Assembly: GCA_016181305.1 (NCBI GenBank)
Contig: JACOZN010000004.1
Coordinates: 1-48,135 of the forward strand
Reading direction: 5' to 3'
Length of the DNA stretch: 48,135 nucleotides
DNA from: Candidatus Woesearchaeota archaeon
GTDB lineage: Archaea; Nanobdellota; Nanobdellia; Woesearchaeales; GW2011-AR4
The translations under genes were made by a program, and so were the position numbers. Within the stretch, counting starts at the first letter, position 1. Each line of letters opens with the position of its first letter. This document shows positions 7,435 to 16,136 of this stretch, in pieces. The notes beneath the pieces were generated by a model, which ran no database searches, was not told where the DNA came from, and saw nothing but the letters and a program-made list of their open reading frames with translations.

Positions 7435-8918
7435 AAACAAAGGTAAATTGGCTGGAATGGGGCAAGGCGTCATTTGAAAAGGCAAAAAATGAGGACAAGC
7501 TGATTTTACTGGACTTGACAGCTGTCTGGTGCCACTGGTGCCATGTAATGGACGCAAATTCTTACTCAAATGATGAAATTGCAAAAATAATCAACAATGA
7601 ATATGTACCTATAAAGGTTTACATTGACAAAAGGCCTGACATAAGGGAGCGCTATAACATGGGCGGGTTTCCCTCAACAGTTTTTCTCAATCCAGATGGC
7701 TATGTTGTAGCAGGCGACACTTATGTGCCTCCTGAAAGGCTCAAGCTTATGCTCGAGGCTGTGAAAGGCGAGTATAAGAAAAGAAAAGACGAAATCAAAG
7801 CAAACATTGAAAAAATGAAGGAAGGAATTGAAAGAGAAAAAGAACCCAACACTGCAAAAATAAGCGAAGTGATGATAAAAGAAATTCTTCTTTCCGTAGA
7901 GGACAACTTTGATGCATTCTACGGCGGATTTGGAATTCAGCCGAAATTTCCAACTCCTGAGGTTTTAGACTTGCTGTTTATCATTCACAAGAAAACAGGC
8001 GCCAAAAAATACCTTGACATGGCTTTGAAAAACCTTGACGGAATGCATGATGGAATATATGACAAAGCTGACTTTGGATTTTTCCGCTATTCTGTAACCC
8101 GAGACTGGAAAATGCCGCATTATGAAAAAATGCTTGACACTAATGCAGGCTTGCTGAGAAACTTTGCTGTCGCGTTTGAAATCACAAATGATGAGAAATA
8201 CAAGAGAATTGCAGAAGAGATGATACAATACATAAACAAAGGTTTGTCAAGCCAAAATGGCGGATTTTACGGCTCTCAGGATGCTGATGAAGAGTTTTAT
8301 AGCTTAAAGCCTCAGGAGAGAAAGCAAAAAACTCAACCTTACATCGACAAGACATTTTATGTTGACTGGAATGCAATGATGGTGTCCTCCTATATAAAAG
8401 CCGGCGCAGTATTAAATGACGGCAAAGCTGTTGATTTTGCCGTAAAAACAGCTGATTTTATTCTTAAAAATTGCTATAATAGTGAAAATGGCTTATTCCA
8501 TTTTTTTGACGGAAACGCAGGCATAAATGGGCTGCTGAGCGATAATATATACTTTTTAAATTGTCTGATTGATGCTTACTTTGTGACTCAAAATCAGAAA
8601 TATCTTGAAAAAATTAAGGAAATTGCCGATTTTATATTAAAAAATTTTTATGACAGTAAAGATTATGGATTTTTTGACAGAGTAATAAAAAAAGATGATT
8701 TTGGGGATTTAAAGCATCAGGAAAAGCCATTTTTAGAGAATTCTTTTTCGGCAATCGTGTTTTTAAGGCTGCATATGCTGACTGGTGAGGAAATGCACAA
8801 GCAAGCTGCTGAAAATACAATAATATATTTCGCTGACACCTACTTGAACTTCGGCTATTTTGCAGCAATGTATGCTATAGCTGTTGATATGCTTTTGAAT
8901 CAAAAACTTAATAAATAA
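7431..8918 (+). CDS. DUF255 thioredoxin-domain protein (YyaL/SPATA20 family)
   Basis: A 495-residue protein with an N-terminal thioredoxin-like domain (residues 1-110) bearing the family motif WCHWCHVM, with a CxxC pair. It is followed by a long alpha/alpha toroid-like domain resembling N-acylglucosamine epimerase/glycosidase folds (KFPTPEVLDLL, DGIYD...GFFRYSV...W.MPHYEKML, SQDADEE, DWNAMM). All these are standard YyaL/SPATA20 landmarks. It is shorter than most bacterial members (600-700 residues). The role is uncertain. It overlaps the DUF2203 gene by ATGA. Confidence 0.88.
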   Translation: MKTKVNWLEWGKASFEKAKNEDKLILLDLTAVWCHWCHVMDANSYSNDEIAKIINNEYVPIKVYIDKRPDIRERYNMGGFPSTVFLNPDGYVVAGDTYVPPERLKLMLEAVKGEYKKRKDEIKANIEKMKEGIEREKEPNTAKISEVMIKEILLSVEDNFDAFYGGFGIQPKFPTPEVLDLLFIIHKKTGAKKYLDMALKNLDGMHDGIYDKADFGFFRYSVTRDWKMPHYEKMLDTNAGLLRNFAVAFEITNDEKYKRIAEEMIQYINKGLSSQNGGFYGSQDADEEFYSLKPQERKQKTQPYIDKTFYVDWNAMMVSSYIKAGAVLNDGKAVDFAVKTADFILKNCYNSENGLFHFFDGNAGINGLLSDNIYFLNCLIDAYFVTQNQKYLEKIKEIADFILKNFYDSKDYGFFDRVIKKDDFGDLKHQEKPFLENSFSAIVFLRLHMLTGEEMHKQAAENTIIYFADTYLNFGYFAAMYAIAVDMLLNQKLNK

Positions 8919-8937
8919 CATCCAAATAGCTTTTGTT

Positions 8938-10417
8938 ATGAATGCAGCTGCTTCTGTAAAAAACTAAAATTAAAGACAGCGCTTTAGTAGTCGGATTTTT
9001 CAAGGAAAAATTTGGATTATCCCCTGAATTAAAAAAATTAGACAGCCAATTTGGCAACGTTATAAGCTCATGCATAAAAACCAGCGGTTTTAAAGCCGAA
9101 AAGGGCGAATTCAAGAATATCTACGTAAATAAAAGCATAAAAAACATTGTCTTGGTGGGATTAGGAGAGCAGGAAAAATATAATTTTGACATTTTGGCTG
9201 CTGTAATCGCAGACGCCTCAAAAAGGCTTCGCGACAACGGGGCAGAAAGCTTTAGCATATTCTTGGACTCTTTTGTCAATGGCAAAATTAGATATGAGGG
9301 AGCTGTTGAGAAGATAACATTAAGCTCGCTGATGGGCTTGTACAAGTTTACAGAATACAAAACCAAGGACAAAGACAAGATAAAGAACATCAAGCAAATA
9401 TCTATAGTAACAAATTCAAATAACAGCTTCGAAAATGAAATAAAATACGCTTACGTAGTTGCAGACGCTGTCAGCAAAACAAGAGACTTGGTTAATACGC
9501 CTCCAAATGTTGCAACGCCCGAGTATGTGGCAGATTATGCAAAAGAGCTTGCAAAAAGAAATGGCCTTAAATGCACTGTATTTGACGAGAAGCAGATTGA
9601 AAAGATGAAGATGGGCTGCTTCATTGGGGTGGCAAAAGGCAGCATCAACAAGCCAAGGATGGTTGTTATTGAGTACAATGGCTCCAAAAGCAAAAAACCC
9701 GTTGCAATTGTAGGCAAAGGCGTGACTTTTGACAGCGGAGGGTTGAATTTGAAGCCTTACCCTTACATCCTAAATATGAAGGATGACAAGGCAGGAGCTG
9801 TTGCGGCAATCCACATAATTGAAGCCTGCTCAAGGCTGAAGCTGCATTTAAATTTGACAGTTGTAACACCTTTGTGCGAGAACATGATAGATGCTGCTTC
9901 CTACAGGCCAGATGATGTTTTGACAGCATTCAATGGGATAACAGTTGAGATTAAAAACACAGATGCAGAAGGCAGATTAATTTTGGCAGACGCCTTAAGT
10001 TATGCCGCTGAAAAGAAGCCGCAAGCCATAATTGACATTGCAACCCTGACAGGCGCAAGCCTTGTTGTCCTTGGCTATGTCGGGACGCCTTTTGTCTGCA
10101 CTGACGAGAATTTGAGAAAAAAAATTAATGAAGCTTCCCCAAAAAGCCTTGAAAAGGTCTGGGAACTTCCCTTGTGGCAGGAGTATGATGAAAGCCTGAA
10201 AAGCGACATTGCGGATGTGAAGCACATTGGCGACGAGGGAGAAGCTGGAGTCATAACAGCAGCAATGTTTTTGAAAAATTTTGTAAATGAATTGCCGTGG
10301 CTTCACATTGACATTGGCACAACAGTCTGGAGCAAGGTTGACAAAGGTATTTTGACAAAAGGAGCCACTGGAGCGACTGTGAGATTGATGATGGAATTGC
10401 TGAGGGAGTGGAAGTAG
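8938..10417 (+). CDS. pepA: Leucyl aminopeptidase (M17), frameshifted near the N-terminus
   Basis: A cytosolic two-metal M17 aminopeptidase. The catalytic domain is complete: VGKGVTFDSGGLNLKP, NTDAEGRLILADAL and a normal C-terminus. The natural ATG at 8938 reads MNAAASVKN and then stops at 8965. The family N-terminal strand (KIKDSALVVGFFKEKF) continues in the +1 frame from about 8967. A run of six A at the switch suggests a one-base indel, real or from sequencing. The ATG at 9152 is internal. The usual 'LKPSEGMEDMKMDM' segment is altered to LKPYPYILNMKDDK, with the metal-site Lys and Asp kept. It converges with the TrmB gene. Confidence 0.85.
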
Positions 10418-10419
10418 TA

Positions 10420-11184
10420 TTAAGCTCCAATTTTTGCATTTTTCCATAAAACATTAAAATATTGCATATAGCTATTAACTACTTCTTTATTTTGAACCAA
10501 AAAGCAAACTTTTTGTTCTGGTGTTGCTATGATGGTTGCAACTTTGTCATTAAATACCAAAACCCAAGAGGGTGTTACAATGCCTTTCGGCAAGTATCTT
10601 TGCTGGGCCAGTACTCTTTTCTCTCTTTTTTTCAAAAACCATGTATCATAATCATAGATAACCTTTCGAATAACACCACTATTATCACACTTTTTATGGT
10701 ACTCTTTCCAATAAGCATCAAATAAATTACTTGCGTATGGCGGATAACCAAATGCATATACTATATCTCCTTTTTTACTTTCTTCGAAAGACATATCAAA
10801 AACTGTAATTAAGCCCCTATTTCCCTCAAATATTTCGGCATTAAACTTGCTGTTTGCCATATTCTCTTTAGCCACTAATTCTGGCAGTATTTTCTTGAAT
10901 TCTTTTTTGTGTGATTCTAATTCCTCTTCTTTTAGCTTTATAAAATCAAGAACTTTATGTGGAGGTGTTGCTCTGAAGTGTTTAACCTTACCTTCAATAA
11001 TATAAGAAACTAGTCCTTTTTCTATTAGCCTCTTTAATACATCATAGATTTTAGAGGGAGAAATTTTTGACTGTTCTATAATCTTGCCAGTTGTGGACTT
11101 TCCTATTTCTAATAGAGCCACATAAACTCTTGCTTCACCATCCGTAAGGCCTATATCTCTCAATAATTTTAATTCCATAGCCAT
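10420..11184 (-). CDS. TrmB-family transcriptional regulator
   Basis: About 254 residues. The N-terminal winged helix has the TrmB signature (LRDIGLTDGEARVYVALLEIGKSTTGKIIEQSKISPSKIYDVLKRL), then a basic segment, a short coiled coil (residues 90-115) and an alpha/beta effector domain related to the phospholipase-D-like TrmB C-terminus. ATG 11184 (MAMELK) is chosen over 11199, and ATG 11178 is equally possible. A TATA (TTTATATAT) lies 20-30 nt upstream. It diverges from the HD/dikinase genes and is the likely regulator of that set. Its ligand is unknown. Confidence 0.85.
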   Translation of the reverse strand: MAMELKLLRDIGLTDGEARVYVALLEIGKSTTGKIIEQSKISPSKIYDVLKRLIEKGLVSYIIEGKVKHFRATPPHKVLDFIKLKEEELESHKKEFKKILPELVAKENMANSKFNAEIFEGNRGLITVFDMSFEESKKGDIVYAFGYPPYASNLFDAYWKEYHKKCDNSGVIRKVIYDYDTWFLKKREKRVLAQQRYLPKGIVTPSWVLVFNDKVATIIATPEQKVCFLVQNKEVVNSYMQYFNVLWKNAKIGA

Positions 11185-11220
11185 AGTTAATATGAACATA
11201 TATAAAAATTCTTCTATTTA

Positions 11221-11240
11221 CTACCCTATAAGGGGGGTAG
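11221..11240. promoter_or_regulatory. Inverted repeat between TrmB and HD genes, candidate operator
   Basis: The 20-nt element CTACCCTATAAGGGGGGTAG contains nested dyads: CTACCC/GGGTAG outside and CCCT-ATA-AGGG inside. It is GC-rich in an AT-rich spacer, between the TATA of the TrmB gene and the TATA (GATTTAAATAG, 11244-11254) of the HD gene. Position and symmetry fit a TrmB binding site controlling both directions. Confidence 0.5.
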
Positions 11241-11288
11241 AAAGATTTAAATAGAGACATCAAAAATAAGAGTTAGGCAGGTGAAATT

Positions 11289-11900
11289 ATGAAAAACATG
11301 CATTACCATCACTTTAAAGGTGATGATCTATCTAGGTCAGAATTCATACAGAGGAAAGTTGTGGAAATGATATTAAACAGTAATCTTCCTGATGAAGAGA
11401 GAGAAAGTTCTAAGATATGGGAATTAAAGCATTCTTCTGGCTGTGTTCAAGTTGGTAGAATATTGGCTGAAAGGAGAGGGCTTAATAAGGAATTTGCGGA
11501 ATTAATATGCATATTACATGATATTTATGTCATCGTAACTGGTAAGTATAGTGATCATGCACATTTGGGAGCCCCAATGGCAGAACAAATTTTAAGAGAG
11601 ACAAACAAGTTTGCTCCTGAAGAAATTAAAATTATTACAGAAGCAGTGTTCCATCACAGCGATAAGCATGTCTATTCAGAAAATCCTTATGTGGAATTAG
11701 CTAAAGACGCTGATACTCTAGATTGCTTCTTATACGATAATGTAGAAGACTATTATATCTACAACAAGCCGCCCCAGGTGGCTAAAGAATACTTTAAGAG
11801 AATTATAAAAATCAGAAAAGATTTAGGAATGAAAGCCTTAAAAAAACATCTGGAGATACTAAAACAATTAGAAAAGAAATCTGCTAAGGTAAAAACATGA
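11289..11900 (+). CDS. HD-domain phosphohydrolase
   Basis: A 203-residue HD-superfamily hydrolase. Likely metal ligands are visible in order: His48 (ELKHSSG), His77-Asp78 (ILHDIY), His90/His92 (SDHAHLG), His122-His123 (VFHHSD) and Asp140/Asp142 (KDADTLD). Such enzymes cleave phosphate esters of nucleotides or small metabolites; the substrate is unknown. It has a clear ribosome binding site (AGGTGA, 7 nt before ATG) and a short leader, unlike the leaderless neighbours. Its stop overlaps the next gene as ATGA, so it is coupled to the dikinase His-domain protein. Confidence 0.82.
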   Translation: MKNMHYHHFKGDDLSRSEFIQRKVVEMILNSNLPDEERESSKIWELKHSSGCVQVGRILAERRGLNKEFAELICILHDIYVIVTGKYSDHAHLGAPMAEQILRETNKFAPEEIKIITEAVFHHSDKHVYSENPYVELAKDADTLDCFLYDNVEDYYIYNKPPQVAKEYFKRIIKIRKDLGMKALKKHLEILKQLEKKSAKVKT

Positions 11901-13354
11901 TAGAGGAATGGTTTAGATGGGAACGTGAAAGTACTATCCATCCCTTATTTGTCCCTTACATAGGCTCATTTACAAGACAGAGGGAGTACATCGGAACAAA
12001 TTGGCCCACTACCCTACTTATCTTTAGGGGTCATGTAGTTTTGTGGTGCAACAAAATAGAGCCTTTACATAAATTTGGACAAAAATTAATCTATTTATTT
12101 TTGACTACGAATAAATTAAAAAAAGTCATGAAGGACTTAAATTCCTACATTAAAAAATTGAAACAGCATTTTGCTAAAATAGGAAAGTTTGATTTGAACA
12201 GATTAAGTAATGAAGAACTTCTAGAAGTTTATAATGATTTCATGAATGATTATATAGATTACTGGAAAGTTGGTATGCTAGCCGAACCTGTTGGTATTCA
12301 AGGCGAACACTTGATAAAATCTAAATTAAAAGGTATTAAAGATAACAAATTGTTTAACCAGTATTTGTCAGTTTTAATTGCCACCACCAAGAAATCTTTT
12401 TCACGGCAGCAAGAAGAAGACTTGCTAAAAATTGCCATAAAAACTAAAGGCAATGTAAATTCGTCACTTACAAAGAATTTGCTAAAAGAGCATTCCAAAA
12501 AATACTTTTGGATGAACAATAATTATTATACAACTGAAGTACTAGATGAAAATTTTTTCTTCAAAGAATTAAAGGATTTGCTATCTAAATATAAACAACC
12601 TGAAAAATATCTGAGAGAAATGGAAAAATTAGACAAAGAATCTATTAGTAATAAAAAATCAGTTATAAACAAATTAAAATTAAGCAAAAAAGACAAAAAG
12701 TTAGTAAAAATTATTGATGATTTTGGTTGGTTTCAAGATGAGAGGAAGAAATACAACATGATGGCAAACCACTACTTGGACTTGCTTTTAAATGAAATTG
12801 GAAAAAGAAGTAAACTAAGCCTAATGGAAATAAAATTCACTATACCCTACGAAACTGAATCAATTTTAAAAGGAACTTTTAACAAAGAAGAAATTAGCAA
12901 AAGAATGAAAAATTGCTTAATTGTATGGGAAGGAGATAAAGATACTTATGAAATTTATACTGGCAAGAAAGCAGTTCAAAAAGAAAAGCAATTATTTTCT
13001 GGTAAGACGGGTGTACATGAAGTTACAGAAATAGAAGGAATGACGGCTAGTACTGGGCGTGTGCGAGGCTATGTACGTGTAACCATGAGTGCCAAAGAGG
13101 CAAAAAATATCAAAAAGGGAGAGATTTTAGTTACCTCTATGACTTCCCCTGATTTTATAGCAGGCATAAAAAATGCTGCAGCCATTGTAACAAATGAGGG
13201 GGGAGTTACATGCCATGCAGCTATTATTTCTAGAGAATTTGGAGTTCCATGTGTTATAGGGACTAAGATAGCAACTCAAATATTGAAAACTGGAGATTAT
13301 GTGGAAGTTGATGGTATTCATGGGGCTGTACGCATTTTAAAGAAGAAGGTTTAA
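11897..13354 (+). CDS. PEP-utilising mobile-domain protein (His-domain half of a split dikinase)
   Basis: A 485-residue protein. Residues 380-480 form the swivelling phosphohistidine domain of PEP synthase/PPDK enzymes. The signature is GGVTCHAAIISREFGVPCVIGT with the phosphorylated His at 440; TSPDF and GDYVEVDG flank it. Residues 1-375 are helical, rich in Lys and Asn, and not recognised. The size and order (helical middle domain, then His domain) match the second and third domains of rifampin phosphotransferase. There is no C-terminal PEP/pyruvate TIM barrel. The ATP-binding half is the next gene. This stretch is more AT-rich than its surroundings, hinting at transfer. Confidence 0.8.
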   Translation: MIEEWFRWERESTIHPLFVPYIGSFTRQREYIGTNWPTTLLIFRGHVVLWCNKIEPLHKFGQKLIYLFLTTNKLKKVMKDLNSYIKKLKQHFAKIGKFDLNRLSNEELLEVYNDFMNDYIDYWKVGMLAEPVGIQGEHLIKSKLKGIKDNKLFNQYLSVLIATTKKSFSRQQEEDLLKIAIKTKGNVNSSLTKNLLKEHSKKYFWMNNNYYTTEVLDENFFFKELKDLLSKYKQPEKYLREMEKLDKESISNKKSVINKLKLSKKDKKLVKIIDDFGWFQDERKKYNMMANHYLDLLLNEIGKRSKLSLMEIKFTIPYETESILKGTFNKEEISKRMKNCLIVWEGDKDTYEIYTGKKAVQKEKQLFSGKTGVHEVTEIEGMTASTGRVRGYVRVTMSAKEAKNIKKGEILVTSMTSPDFIAGIKNAAAIVTNEGGVTCHAAIISREFGVPCVIGTKIATQILKTGDYVEVDGIHGAVRILKKKV

Positions 13355-13358
13355 ATAG
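13349..13358 (+). promoter_or_regulatory. TATA box for the ATP-binding dikinase half
   Basis: GGTTTAAATA overlaps the stop codon of the preceding gene and lies 23-32 nt before ATG 13381. So this gene can have its own leaderless promoter as well as read-through from the HD operon. Confidence 0.45.
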
Positions 13359-13380
13359 AATTATTTGTAATTATTCTCAT

Positions 13381-14316
13381 ATGCACAAAAATGAATTCGT
13401 CCTTTGGTTTGAAGATATAAAGAAAAAAGATACAGTATCTGTAGGTGGTAAGGCAGCTAATTTAGGAGAGCTTTATTCCAAATTTCCTATACCTGACGGA
13501 TTCTGTATAACTGTTAAATTTTTTGATGACTTTTTACAATCTACTGATATAAAGGATAAAATTCTTGAATTACTGAAAAAGCTAGATGCAAAGAAATCTG
13601 AGAATGTAGACAATATTTCAAATAAAATAAAGAATTTGATTACAAAACAAGCAATTCCTAATAATCTTAGAATATCAATTTTAGAAAATTATATGAAATT
13701 AGGCGGATTTGTAGCAGTTCGGAGTTCAGCCGTGGCTGAAGATTTAAAACAGGCATCTTTTGCAGGGCAACAATCTTCTTTTCTGAATGTAAAAGGCAAG
13801 AATTTGATAAAATATATTAAAAAATGTTGGGCGTCATTCTATAATTCAAGAGCGATAATATATCGAGAAAAAAATAAGTTTAGTCATGCACCTTCTATGG
13901 CAGTTGTTATACAAAAAATGGTTAACGCCAAGAAATCAGGCGTTATATTTACAGTTAATCCTGTCAATAAGAACAAGAATGAAATGATTATTGAGTCTAT
14001 TTTTGGTTTGGGCGAAGCTATTGTTTCTGGTATAGTAACTCCAGATCATTATGCAATTGAAAAGAAAAATTTGAAGATTGTAAAAGAGATAATTAACGAA
14101 AAGAAGATAGCTATATTAAGAACAAATGGCAAAAATAAAACAATAAAATTAGACGCAAAAAAAGCTAATTCAAAGACTCTAAACTTTAACGAGCTAAAGC
14201 AATTGGCAAAAGAGGCATTAAAAATTGAAAAGCATTACAAAAAGTCTATGGATATTGAATGGGCTATTGATGATAAATTGTATATTCTGCAGGCTAGACC
14301 AATTACCACACTTTAA
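13381..14316 (+). CDS. PEP synthase-type ATP-binding domain protein (ATP half of a split dikinase)
   Basis: A 311-residue stand-alone ATP-grasp domain of the PEP synthase/PPDK N-terminal family. Landmarks are VGGKAANLGEL (residues 21-31), VAVRSSAVAEDL...ASFAGQQ (about 114-134), SGVIFTVNP, IIESIFGLGEAIVSG and the terminal MDIEWAIDDKLYILQARPITTL. It normally transfers the beta-phosphate of ATP to the His domain. It ends exactly where the ATP domain of rifampin phosphotransferase ends, so it is probably a natural half and not a truncation. Its partner is the preceding gene, giving reversed domain order on the chromosome. Confidence 0.85.
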   Translation: MHKNEFVLWFEDIKKKDTVSVGGKAANLGELYSKFPIPDGFCITVKFFDDFLQSTDIKDKILELLKKLDAKKSENVDNISNKIKNLITKQAIPNNLRISILENYMKLGGFVAVRSSAVAEDLKQASFAGQQSSFLNVKGKNLIKYIKKCWASFYNSRAIIYREKNKFSHAPSMAVVIQKMVNAKKSGVIFTVNPVNKNKNEMIIESIFGLGEAIVSGIVTPDHYAIEKKNLKIVKEIINEKKIAILRTNGKNKTIKLDAKKANSKTLNFNELKQLAKEALKIEKHYKKSMDIEWAIDDKLYILQARPITTL

Positions 14317-14367
14317 CAAATCAAAAAAAGAGTAACCTTTTAAAATCCATCCAAATTCTAAAATCTT

Positions 14368-15303
14368 ATGTACGACGTAATCATCATCGGGGCAGGCGCA
14401 GCTGGATTGACAGCAGCAATCTACACCTGCAGGAAGAAGCTCAAAACCGCAATATTGAGCATTGATGTCGGCGGGCAGACTAATCTGACAAGCCATATTG
14501 AAAACTACCCGGGCACAGGCCCTATGCACGGCATTGAGTTGATGAGAAGATTCCAAGATGAAGCAATAGGCTTTGGCGCAGAAATTATTATGGGCAAGGC
14601 AAACAAAGCGGATAAAACTGAAAACGGCTTTAGAATTGGACTGGCAAATGGCGAAAGCTACGAGTGCAAAGCACTCATTCTTGCATATGGAAAAGTCCCG
14701 AAAAGTTTGGGAATTGAAGGCGAGGAGAAATTCATGGGCAGGGGTGTTTCAACATGCGTGACTTGCGATGCTCCTTTGTATAAAAACAGGGATGTTGCTG
14801 TAATAGGCGGCGGAAATTCTGCTGTTGAAGGCTCCTTGGAGCTTGCCACAATTGCAAAAAGGGTTTACATAGTCCACAGGAGAGATTCTTTCAGGGCCGA
14901 TGAGATAACAGTTGAAAAGCTCAAAAGCAATAAAAACATAGAGCTTGTTCTTAACAGCATTCCGACAAAAGTAATTGGCGACAAGAATGTTGATGGCATT
15001 GAAGTTGAGAATATCGTGTCAAAAGAAAAAAAAGAATTGAAAGTTGACGGGGTTTTCATTGAAATTGGCTATGTGGTTGACACTTCCTTTGTGCAACATC
15101 TTGTAAAAGTAAATGAGAAAAAAGAGATTATTGTTGATGAAAGGTGCAACACATCATGCCTTGGGATATTTGCAGCAGGCGACATAACTCCAGTCCCGTT
15201 CAAGCAGACAGTTATAGCAGCGGGCGAAGGCTCAAAAGCAGCACTTGAATGCTACAGGTGGCTTACAGGCGGAAAAGGGGCTGTATTGGACTGGACTCAT
15301 TGA
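14368..15303 (+). CDS. trxB: Thioredoxin reductase
   Basis: A 311-residue FAD/NAD(P)H disulfide reductase. The N-terminal FAD-binding GxGxxG is IIIGAGAAGLTAA. The redox-active CVTC lies at 130-133. A second dinucleotide fold reads VIGGGNSAVEGSLELA, with HRRDSFRA typical of NADPH binding. The C-terminal FAD motif is GIFAAGDITPVPFKQ. Length is normal for the family. A TATA (TTTTAAAAT) about 25 nt upstream gives a leaderless transcript. No thioredoxin gene is adjacent, although a thioredoxin-like DUF255 protein is encoded at 7431-8918. Confidence 0.93.
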   Translation: MYDVIIIGAGAAGLTAAIYTCRKKLKTAILSIDVGGQTNLTSHIENYPGTGPMHGIELMRRFQDEAIGFGAEIIMGKANKADKTENGFRIGLANGESYECKALILAYGKVPKSLGIEGEEKFMGRGVSTCVTCDAPLYKNRDVAVIGGGNSAVEGSLELATIAKRVYIVHRRDSFRADEITVEKLKSNKNIELVLNSIPTKVIGDKNVDGIEVENIVSKEKKELKVDGVFIEIGYVVDTSFVQHLVKVNEKKEIIVDERCNTSCLGIFAAGDITPVPFKQTVIAAGEGSKAALECYRWLTGGKGAVLDWTH

Positions 15304-15352
15304 AAATAAATATATATTCCATTCATAAAACAATTAAAAAATAAAAAACGAG

Positions 15353-15391
15353 AGCGTCCTCTGAATGTAATCGCGTTGGAGGAAACCCGCT
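15353..15391 (+). promoter_or_regulatory. Structured 5' leader before the BtuF-like gene
   Basis: The leader can form a stem: AGCG (15353-15356) plus TCCTC (15357-15361) pairing with GAGGA (15379-15383) and, after a 4-nt bulge, CGCT (15388-15391). It ends in TTTTT directly before the ATG. Most promoters here are leaderless, so a GC-rich folded leader stands out. No cobalamin-riboswitch consensus is visible. It could be an attenuator or simply a hairpin masking the start. Confidence 0.35.
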
Positions 15392-15395
15392 TTTT

Positions 15396-16136
15396 ATGTA
15401 CAAAAAAATAATATCGCTGGCGCCGAGCAACACAGAAATTCTTTATGGATTGAAAGCAGATGGCAATTTAGTTGCCGTCACAAGATACTGCGATTTTCCC
15501 GATGAGGCAAGAAAAAAGCCAAGAATAGGGGGCTGGCTGGATATAAGTGATGAATTGATTAAGAGCTACAACCCTGATTTGCTGCTGGCTTCCACATTCG
15601 TGCAAAACAAAATCACTGATAAGTATAGGAAAAAGACAACGCTAAAAGGCGTTTTTGATTCAATAGAAAAAATCGGAAAATTAGTCGGCAAAGAAAAAGA
15701 GGCATTGCATTTGATTCAGTCAATGAAAAATAAATTCAATGAAATACAATATAAAATAAAAAATATAAAAACAAAGCCAAGGGTTTATATTGAGGAATGG
15801 CACAAGCCGCCTACAGTTTCAGGCAACTGGGTGCCAACTCTTGTGAATATGGCTGGCGGCGATTATAGCTTGATAAAGGCAGGAGTGCACAGCAGGGCTG
15901 TTTCAACAGAGCAGATTCAGAAGTATGATCCTGGAATAATCATTGTTTCAATCTGCGGCATGGCTGACAAAGTCCCAAAAGAGTGTGTTACAAAAAGGGA
16001 AGGCTGGAAGAATTTAAGCGCTGTAAAGAATGGCAAAGTTTATGTTTTTGATGATTCGTGGCTCAACCGCCCTGGGCCAAGATTAGTTGTTGGATTGGAA
16101 AAATTAGCGAGAGTGATTCATCCTGAGTGTTTCTAG
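15396..16136 (+). CDS. BtuF-like helical-backbone metal/cobalamin-binding protein, cytoplasmic
   Basis: A 246-residue periplasmic-binding-protein fold of the BtuF class (IISLAPSNTEILYGL, VTRYCDFPDEA, RIGGWLDIS, PDLLLAS, WVPTLVNMAGG). There is no signal peptide and no ABC permease or ATPase nearby, so it may act inside the cell. After DKYRKK the strand usually found before the long linker helix (about 10 residues, 'G..v..l.p') is missing, and the sequence goes straight to TTLKGVFDSIEKIG. That suggests an in-frame internal deletion. It converges with the membrane-protein operon, overlapping by 4 nt. Confidence 0.75.
   Translation: MYKKIISLAPSNTEILYGLKADGNLVAVTRYCDFPDEARKKPRIGGWLDISDELIKSYNPDLLLASTFVQNKITDKYRKKTTLKGVFDSIEKIGKLVGKEKEALHLIQSMKNKFNEIQYKIKNIKTKPRVYIEEWHKPPTVSGNWVPTLVNMAGGDYSLIKAGVHSRAVSTEQIQKYDPGIIIVSICGMADKVPKECVTKREGWKNLSAVKNGKVYVFDDSWLNRPGPRLVVGLEKLARVIHPECF

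Noticed and set aside
11897-14316. A true PEP synthase broken into two genes by a lesion
   Set aside because: The halves are in reversed order, each has natural ends, and the PEP/pyruvate barrel is absent, so this is a different architecture and not a broken ppsA.
15340-15395. Cobalamin riboswitch before the BtuF-like gene
   Set aside because: The leader is too short and lacks the B12-box consensus; only a simple hairpin is visible.
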